NCBI RefSeq assembly: GCF_032464895.1
Contig: NZ_JAWDIC010000001.1
Coordinates: 1,426,001-1,490,000, forward strand
From: Phycicoccus sp. M110.8
Lineage (GTDB): Bacteria; Actinomycetota; Actinomycetes; Actinomycetales; Dermatophilaceae
Reading direction: 5' to 3'
Length of the DNA: 64,000 nt
Position numbers and translations under genes: made by a program
Notes under the pieces: generated by a model
Told to the model about the DNA's origin: nothing
What the model saw: the letters and a program-made list of their open reading frames with translations, nothing else
Databases searched by the model: none
Part shown: positions 59,058-64,000 of the stretch, in pieces
How positions within the stretch are numbered: the first letter of the stretch is position 1
How the letters are laid out: each line of letters begins with the position of its first letter

Positions 59058-60521
59058 ATGAGCACAGACACGCGGGAGCGCACCCGCCGTCTCGGGGTCG
59101 AGACCACCGGCATCGAGATCATCGACGAAGCCGAGCGGACCGCTCGACCCCGAGACCTGTTCTGGCCGTGGTTCGCGGCCAACGTGTCCGTGTTCGGGAT
59201 CAGCTACGCCGCGTTCGCCCTGGCGTTCGGGATCTCGTTCTGGCAGGGCGTGCTCGTCTCGGTCGTCGGCATCGTCGTGTCCTTCCTGCTGTGCGGCGTC
59301 ATCGCGATCGCCGGCAAGCGCGGGTCGGCCCCGACGATGGTGCTCTCCCGCGCGGCGTTCGGCGTCACCGGGCAGAAGGTGCCGGGCGTCATCTCGTGGC
59401 TCACCTCGATCGGCTGGGAGACCTTCCTCGCCATCACGGCGACGCTGGCGACCGCGACGATCTTCCGCGAGCTCGGCTGGGGCGGCGGCACCGGCACCAA
59501 GGTGGTGGCCGCGCTCGTCACGGCCGCACTGATCGTGCTCGCGTCCGTGGCGGGCTACCACGTCATCATGCGGCTGCAGTCGTGGCTGACCTGGATCACC
59601 GGCGTGGTGACGGTCCTCTACGTCGCGATGACGGTGGACCACATCAGCTGGTCGACCGTCACGGCGATCCCGGCCGGCTCCACCCAGTCGGTCATCGGCG
59701 CGCTCGTGCTGCTCATGACCGGCTTCGGCCTGGGCTGGATCAACATCGCCGCGGACTGGTCCCGCTACCAGCGCCGTGACGCCTCCGGCTCCTCGATCGT
59801 CGCCTGGAACACGGTGGGCGGGGCGCTGGCGCCGGTCCTGCTCGTCCTCTACGGCCTGCTCCTCGCCGGCTCGGACCCCAAGCTGCGCGACGGCATCTCC
59901 GCCGACCCGGTCGGCACGCTCGCCACGATCCTGCCGACCTGGGTCCTCGTGCCGTTCCTCGTCGCCGCGATCCTCGCGCTGGTCAGCGGCGCGGTGCTGG
60001 GCATCTACTCCAGCGGCCTGACGCTGCTCTCGCTCGGCGTGCGCATCCCCCGCCCGAGCGCGGCGCTCGTCGACGGCGTCATCCTCACCCTCGGCACCAT
60101 CTGGGTCGTCTTCTTCGCCCAGGACTTCCTCGGCCCGTTCCAGTCGTTCCTCATCACCCTCGGGGTCCCGCTGGCCGCCTGGGCCGGGATCATGATCGGC
60201 GACATCTGGCTGCGCCGGCGCGACTACGACGAGGAGGCGCTGTTCGACCCGCGTGGCCGGTACGGCGCGTGGGACTGGACCTCGATCGGGCTCACCGTCG
60301 TCGCCTCGGTCCTGGGCTGGGGCCTGGTCGTCAACACCTTCGCCAAGGACGCCTCGTGGAACAACTGGCAGGGCTACCTGCTGGGGCCGCTCGGCCTCGG
60401 CGGGCGTGACGGCGCCTGGGCGTACGCGAACCTCGGCGTGCTGCTGGCCCTCGTCATCGGTCTCGTCGGCACCCTGGCCCTGCGGCGCGGCACCGTCCGC
60501 CGCCAGGAGGGCCGCGCGTGA
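59058..60521 (+). CDS. NCS1-family cytosine/purine permease
   Basis: A 487-residue transporter of the NCS1 family (cytosine, purines, hydantoins). Twelve membrane segments are predicted. Diagnostic stretches include FWPWFAANVSVFGISYAAFA, TMVLSRAAFGVTGQKVPGVI and GLGWINIAADWSRYQRRD. The substrate cannot be fixed from sequence. It overlaps the next hydrolase gene by 4 bases, suggesting uptake and breakdown of an N-containing compound. Confidence 0.85.
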   Translation: MSTDTRERTRRLGVETTGIEIIDEAERTARPRDLFWPWFAANVSVFGISYAAFALAFGISFWQGVLVSVVGIVVSFLLCGVIAIAGKRGSAPTMVLSRAAFGVTGQKVPGVISWLTSIGWETFLAITATLATATIFRELGWGGGTGTKVVAALVTAALIVLASVAGYHVIMRLQSWLTWITGVVTVLYVAMTVDHISWSTVTAIPAGSTQSVIGALVLLMTGFGLGWINIAADWSRYQRRDASGSSIVAWNTVGGALAPVLLVLYGLLLAGSDPKLRDGISADPVGTLATILPTWVLVPFLVAAILALVSGAVLGIYSSGLTLLSLGVRIPRPSAALVDGVILTLGTIWVVFFAQDFLGPFQSFLITLGVPLAAWAGIMIGDIWLRRRDYDEEALFDPRGRYGAWDWTSIGLTVVASVLGWGLVVNTFAKDASWNNWQGYLLGPLGLGGRDGAWAYANLGVLLALVIGLVGTLALRRGTVRRQEGRA

Positions 60522-61075
60522 GCGCTGGGCCCTGGCTGGTCGCCGTCGACTTCCAGCGCGTGTTCGGCGACCCCTCGAGCGAGTGGCGAGCGCCCCGGTA
60601 TGCCGCGGCGGCGGCGAACGCCGTGCGCCTCGCCGAGGCGTTCGGCGAGCGGGCGGTGTTCACGCGGTTCGTTGCGCCGCAGCGCCCGACCGGCGCGTGG
60701 GTCCCGTACTACGAGCAGTTCCCGTGGGCCCTGCAGCCGGCCGACAGCCCGCTCTACGAGCTCACGGACGAGGTCGCCCCGCACGCCGAGCGGGCGGCGA
60801 CGGTGACGGCGACCACCTTCGGCAAGTGGGGGCCGGACCTGCGGGCCCTCGTCGGCGACCAGCCCGAGCTCGTGGTCGCCGGGGTCGCCACGGACTGCTG
60901 CGTCATCTCCACCGTGCTCGCCGCCGCCGACGCCGGGGCGTCGGTCACGGTCGTGACCGACGCCTGCGCCGGCTCGACCGACGACAACCACGCCAAGGCC
61001 CTGGACGTCATGGCCCTCTACGCACCCCTCGTGGCACTGACGACCACCGACGAGGCACTGGCGAGCGCCCGCTAG
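60518..61075 (+). CDS. Isochorismatase-like cysteine hydrolase
   Basis: A 185-residue member of the isochorismatase-like hydrolase family. The triad is intact: Asp in LVAVDFQRVFGD, Lys in TFGKWGPDL and Cys in GVATDCCVISTVLAA. Members split amides and related N-C bonds (nicotinamide, ureidoacrylate, biuret). The GTG start overlaps the permease stop (GTGA), so it likely acts on the permease substrate. It ends convergent with the next gene, sharing 4 bases. Confidence 0.85.
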   Translation: MSAGPWLVAVDFQRVFGDPSSEWRAPRYAAAAANAVRLAEAFGERAVFTRFVAPQRPTGAWVPYYEQFPWALQPADSPLYELTDEVAPHAERAATVTATTFGKWGPDLRALVGDQPELVVAGVATDCCVISTVLAAADAGASVTVVTDACAGSTDDNHAKALDVMALYAPLVALTTTDEALASAR

Positions 61076-61554
61076 ACCGACCCGGCGCCGAAACCGCTCT
61101 GCTGGGCGGCGTGCGCCCGGGCGTAGGCCCAGGCCTCCGCCGCCGGGTCGCCGTCCTTGCCGGGCCCACCGCCGTGGTCGACCCCGGGGTCGGCCGGCTC
61201 GCGGTCGGCGCCGTCCCAGTCGCCGTAGCCGCCGAGGAGACCGAAGGCCGCCTCCGAGCCGACGACGCGGTCCGCCAGCGCGTGCAGCGTCGCCGGGTCG
61301 CAGGCCCGCCGGAACTCACCCGGCGCCCGCTGCTCGCCGTGCACGACCAGCCGCGCGACGGCCGCGGTATCGTCCGGGCGCAACCGTCCACCCGCTACGA
61401 AGGCCTCCTGGACCGCGCGCAGGGCCGCCTCGCGTCCGCGCTCGTCCAGTCCCTCGAGCGCCTCGACGTGCGCTGCCTGCAGCGCGTCGGCCGGCGCGGT
61501 CGCGAGCAGGTACCGGTAGCGGCGGACCACCTGGTCCTCGGTCGGTGCGGTCAT
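61072..61554 (-). CDS. Hypothetical protein, tandem paralogue A
   Basis: A 160-residue soluble protein of unknown function. Segments YRYLLATAPADALQAAHVEA, LRAVQEAFVAGGRLRPDDTA and SEAAFGLLGGYGDWDGAD match the next gene at the same spacing, so the two come from a duplication. About 30 disordered acidic residues follow before the end. No cysteines apart from one in the middle (RRACDPATL). Confidence 0.7.
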   Translation of the reverse strand: MTAPTEDQVVRRYRYLLATAPADALQAAHVEALEGLDERGREAALRAVQEAFVAGGRLRPDDTAAVARLVVHGEQRAPGEFRRACDPATLHALADRVVGSEAAFGLLGGYGDWDGADREPADPGVDHGGGPGKDGDPAAEAWAYARAHAAQQSGFGAGSV

Positions 61555-61639
61555 GGCTCCCCCTCCGTGACGGACTACCCGGTGACCGCAGCGTAGGGCT
61601 CCGGGCCTCCCCAGCGGGGCGCTTCCGGCCCCCAGCCGC

Positions 61640-62131
61640 TCACCAGCCGCGCGACCCGGCCGACCCGGGCACCGAGCGCCCGCCGCTGATGCCGCGGTAG
61701 GCCACGTGCTCCTCGACCGCGACGTGCCAGGGCTCGGCGTACGCGGAGTCGTCGACGCCGTCCTCCTCGGGCTCGGGGTCCGAGCCGTCCCACGCGGCAT
61801 ACCCGCCGAACCTGCCGAACGAGGCCTCGGCGACGATCACGCCCTCCGCCAGCGTGACCAGCACGGGCGTCGGGCAGGCGCGCAGGAAGTCGCCCGGGCG
61901 TCGCCGCTCACCGACGGTGACGAGGTGGGCGATGCGCCCCACGTCGTCGGGGGTCAGCCGCAGGCCGGTCACGAGGCCGTACTGGACGGCACGCAGGACG
62001 ATCGAGCGGCGCGACCTCGGCATGGGCGTCAGCGCCTCGACGTGCGCCGCCTCGAGGGCGTCGAGCGGCGAGGTGCGCAGCAGCCACCGGTACTGGCGCA
62101 CCGACTGGTCCTCCCCGTCCCACCCGGGCAC
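61640..62131 (-). CDS. Hypothetical protein, tandem paralogue B
   Basis: A 163-residue relative of the preceding gene: YRWLLRTSPLDALEAAHVEA, LRAVQYGLVTGLRLTPDDVG, AEASFGRFGGYAAWDGSD. GTG start (62131). It is separated from paralogue A by 85 bases. Function unknown; conservation of the two cores after visible divergence suggests both are kept. Confidence 0.7.
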   Translation of the reverse strand: MPGWDGEDQSVRQYRWLLRTSPLDALEAAHVEALTPMPRSRRSIVLRAVQYGLVTGLRLTPDDVGRIAHLVTVGERRRPGDFLRACPTPVLVTLAEGVIVAEASFGRFGGYAAWDGSDPEPEEDGVDDSAYAEPWHVAVEEHVAYRGISGGRSVPGSAGSRGW

Positions 62132-62155
62132 CCTCCGACGCTAGCGCCGGTCGGC

Positions 62156-62596
62156 TCAGCCGGGGAAGCCCCCGGTGACCTGCGCGAGGACGACGAGCTC
62201 GGCTCCCGAGCAGAGGGCCGCTGCCGTCAGCCCGTTGGCCCACGGGGGCATCGTGACCGAGCGGCCGAGCCGGGAGGCCAGGGCGACCGCGGCGGCCACG
62301 GCCAGGACGGTCGCCACCGTGGTGGTCGTGAGCAGGTCGGTCAGCGTGCTCGCCGCGGAGGGCAGCTCGTCGGGGTCCGTCGTGGCCCACCCACCCGCCA
62401 GGCCCCGGGTGAGGCCGTAGGCAGCCCGGCCGAGGGTCTGGGCGACCGCCCACTCGACGACGAGGGCCGCCGTGGCGAGGAGCCCCGCGGTCGTGGTGGC
62501 CAGCCCGGCCCACCACATCGCGGAGCGACGACGCCCGCCGTCCGGGGCGTGGAGGGTGTCGATGGAGCCGGCGGACCCGGCTGCGGCGGTGGTCAC
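62156..62596 (-). CDS. Hypothetical membrane protein
   Basis: A 146-residue protein with three predicted membrane helices: WAGLATTTAGLLATAALVVE, TTTTVATVLAVAAAVALAS and GLTAAALCSGAELVVLAQV. No recognised domain. GTG start at 62596. It lies 49 bases after purM and may be co-transcribed with it. Confidence 0.62.
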   Translation of the reverse strand: MTTAAAGSAGSIDTLHAPDGGRRRSAMWWAGLATTTAGLLATAALVVEWAVAQTLGRAAYGLTRGLAGGWATTDPDELPSAASTLTDLLTTTTVATVLAVAAAVALASRLGRSVTMPPWANGLTAAALCSGAELVVLAQVTGGFPG

Positions 62597-62645
62597 GCGA
62601 CCATGGTCGGGGCGCCGTCACCGGGCCCGCCATCCGCCGGCCTAC

Positions 62646-63758
62646 TCAGGCGCGGTAGTCCCCGACGAGCTGGACCGCGCCACCCTCGACGCCCTTGGCG
62701 CCGCGGACGACCTCGTGGCCGGGGTCCGGGGTGGCGTCCGCCTCGTCGACGACCTCGCCCGCGACCCAGGCCGGTATGCCGCGCGCGGCGAGGAACGCGA
62801 TGGCCGTGTCGACCTGCCCGGCCGGGAGCATCGCGACGAAGCCGACGCCCATGTTGAGGGTGCGCTCGAGGTCGTCCTGCGGCACGCGGCCGAGGGAGCC
62901 GACCGTCGAGAACACCGCCGGGGGCGTCCACGTGGAGCGGTCGACGCGGGCGAACGAGCCCGGGGGCAGCACGCGGGCCAGGTTGGCGGCCAGGCCACCG
63001 CCGGTGACGTGCGAGAGGGCGTGGACGTCGACACCGTCGGTGCGGATGAGGTCGACGAGGTCCGCGGCATACACCCGGGTGGGGGTGAGCAGCTCCTCAC
63101 CGAGCGTGCGGCCGAACTCGGGGACCTCGCGCTCGAGCGCCCACCCGGCGGTCAGCACGACGCGCCGCACCAGGGAGTAGCCGTTGCTGTGCAGGCCGCT
63201 GCTGGCCAGGGCGAGGACGACGTCACCCGCGACCACGCGGTCGGGACCCAGCACGTCGGCGTGCTCGACGACGCCGGTGGCGGCGCCCGCCACGTCGTAC
63301 TCGCCGGGCTCGAGCAGCCCGGGGTGCTCGGCCGTCTCGCCGCCCACGAGGGCGACGCGGGCCTGCTCGCAGGCGGCCGCGATACCCGAGACGATCGCCG
63401 CGACGCGCTCGGGGACGACCTTGCCCGTCGCGATGTAGTCGGTCATGAACAGGGGCTCGGCCCCGCACACGACGATGTCGTCGACGACCATGCCGACGAG
63501 GTCGAAGCCGATGGTGTCGTGCCGGTCGAGGGCCTGGGCGATGGCGACCTTGGTGCCGACGCCGTCGGTGCTGGTGGCGAGGACGGGGCGGGTCATGCGG
63601 GCGAGGGCGCTGGCGTCGAACATGCCCGCGAACCCGCCGAGCCCGCCGAGCACCTCGGGCCTGGTCGCCCGGCGCACGCTCGCCTTCATCAGCTCGACGG
63701 CCCGGTCGCCCGCCTCGACGTCGACTCCGGCGGACGCGTACGTGGTCGGCTCGCTCAC
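62646..63758 (-). CDS. purM: Phosphoribosylformylglycinamidine cyclo-ligase PurM
   Basis: PurM (AIR synthetase) closes the imidazole ring in purine synthesis, using ATP. The 370-residue protein has the family motifs LATSTDGVGTKVAIAQALDR, GFDLVGMVVDDIVVCGAEPL, GGETAEHPGLLEPGEYDVAG and LSHVTGGGLAANLARVLP. The GTG start follows a G-rich region. purF, usually directly upstream, is not there: the next upstream gene is an FG-GAP-repeat protein. Confidence 0.95.
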   Translation of the reverse strand: MSEPTTYASAGVDVEAGDRAVELMKASVRRATRPEVLGGLGGFAGMFDASALARMTRPVLATSTDGVGTKVAIAQALDRHDTIGFDLVGMVVDDIVVCGAEPLFMTDYIATGKVVPERVAAIVSGIAAACEQARVALVGGETAEHPGLLEPGEYDVAGAATGVVEHADVLGPDRVVAGDVVLALASSGLHSNGYSLVRRVVLTAGWALEREVPEFGRTLGEELLTPTRVYAADLVDLIRTDGVDVHALSHVTGGGLAANLARVLPPGSFARVDRSTWTPPAVFSTVGSLGRVPQDDLERTLNMGVGFVAMLPAGQVDTAIAFLAARGIPAWVAGEVVDEADATPDPGHEVVRGAKGVEGGAVQLVGDYRA

Positions 63759-63845
63759 GGGTCCCAGCGTAGAGCCCCTCGGCCTCCCCCCACGACGCCG
63801 CCCATTCCGTCCTCATCCGATCGACACCGCCCGCTCCCACGCTCT

Positions 63846-63920
63846 CCCACTTGTTGCCACGTGGTGGTCACCGGGACGCCAGATCGGCCGACCCGTGACC
63901 ACGAGGTGGCAACAAGTGGG
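63846..63920. repeat. Long inverted repeat upstream of purM
   Basis: Arms 63846-63871 and 63895-63920 match at 24 of 26 positions around a 23-base loop. The arms contain ACTTGTTGCCAC and GTGGTCAC and are less G+C-rich than the region. It lies just after the end of the FG-GAP gene, so it may be its terminator. Confidence 0.75.
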
Positions 63921-63936
63921 GGTAGGGGTCAGGCCG

Positions 63937-64000
63937 TCAGAAGATCGCGTCGAGGCCGTTCCAGCCGGTGCCGACACGGACCCGCGGCAGCCAGCCGCCG
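63937..64000 (-). CDS. C-terminal end of an FG-GAP/VCBS-repeat protein (partial)
   Basis: The last 20 codons read GGWLPRVRVGTGWNGLDAIF and stop. This is the closing blade typical of FG-GAP-like repeats in secreted actinobacterial hydrolases. The bulk of the gene lies beyond the window. Confidence 0.6.
   Translation of the reverse strand, partial: GGWLPRVRVGTGWNGLDAIF

Noticed and set aside
1-64000. Mobile elements or prophage around the flagellar island
   Set aside because: No transposase, integrase, tRNA-flanked direct repeats or composition shift was seen; tRNA-Phe at 10.2 kb has no visible duplicated 3' end within the window.

Overview
The window is about 72 percent G+C by eye, is densely coded, uses GTG starts freely and has many ATGA/GTGA stop-start overlaps. 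BldC, a DUF3073 protein, FliA/WhiG-type and TetR regulators and the protein families present point to a motile Actinobacterium, most likely Micrococcales (Intrasporangiaceae-like). The genus cannot be proved from the sequence. There are no insertion sequences, prophage genes or CRISPR arrays.

Layout. (1) 1-8.3 kb: aerobic phenylacetate degradation. paaABCDE, a thiolase and paaH run leftward as one overlapping operon, and the ring-cleaving fusion enzyme paaZ is divergent. A TetR-type palindrome lies between them, and the tail of a probable TetR gene is at the left edge. (2) 8.4-19.4 kb: accessory genes. These are a TetR gene with a divergent AurF-type diiron oxygenase, tRNA-Phe, a GT-C glycosyltransferase, a frameshifted methyltransferase, a LysR gene with a divergent YeiH-type exporter, and a pair of overlapping glycosyltransferase genes, one carrying HEAT-like repeats. 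(3) 19.4-51.1 kb: a near-complete flagellar island. The leftward operons are flgB-flgC-fliE-fliF-fliG-fliH-fliI-fliJ-(NlpC/P60-transglycosylase)-fliK-flgD-flgE and flbD-motA-motB-fliL-fliM-fliN-fliO-fliP-fliQ-fliR-flhB-flhA. The late genes fliC, fliD, fliS, flgK and flgL and the sigma factor FliA follow, and flgN-fliW-csrA runs rightward. (4) 51.1-55.5 kb: a broken LysE gene, a large hybrid histidine kinase and an XRE-like regulator. (5) 55.6-64 kb: a CoA-transferase, bldC, leucine/valine dehydrogenase, a DUF3073 protein, an NCS1 permease with an isochorismatase-like hydrolase, two tandem paralogues, purM, and the end of an FG-GAP-repeat protein.

The most interesting structure is regulatory. 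Six motility transcription units carry a FliA-type promoter of the form CTCA-N16-GCCGATrgg, always with 16 bases between boxes. Three of the resulting leaders (fliC, flbD-mot, flgB) have a hairpin whose six-base loop shows GGA (ACGGAU, ACGGAU, AUGGAU), followed by a second GGA in the Shine-Dalgarno sequence. This is the two-site layout of a CsrA-repressed mRNA, and csrA and its antagonist fliW sit next to fliA. Two other units (fliM, flgN) place a GTG exactly 7 bases after the -10 box, so they are probably leaderless and would escape such control. Together this looks like a FliA-FliW-CsrA circuit in an actinobacterium, covering flagellin and also the motor and basal-body operons.

A second, genome-scale signal is the octamer GTATGCCG/CGGCATAC. 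It occurs about 37 times here, where roughly 2 would be expected from composition, in several reading frames and in intergenic DNA.
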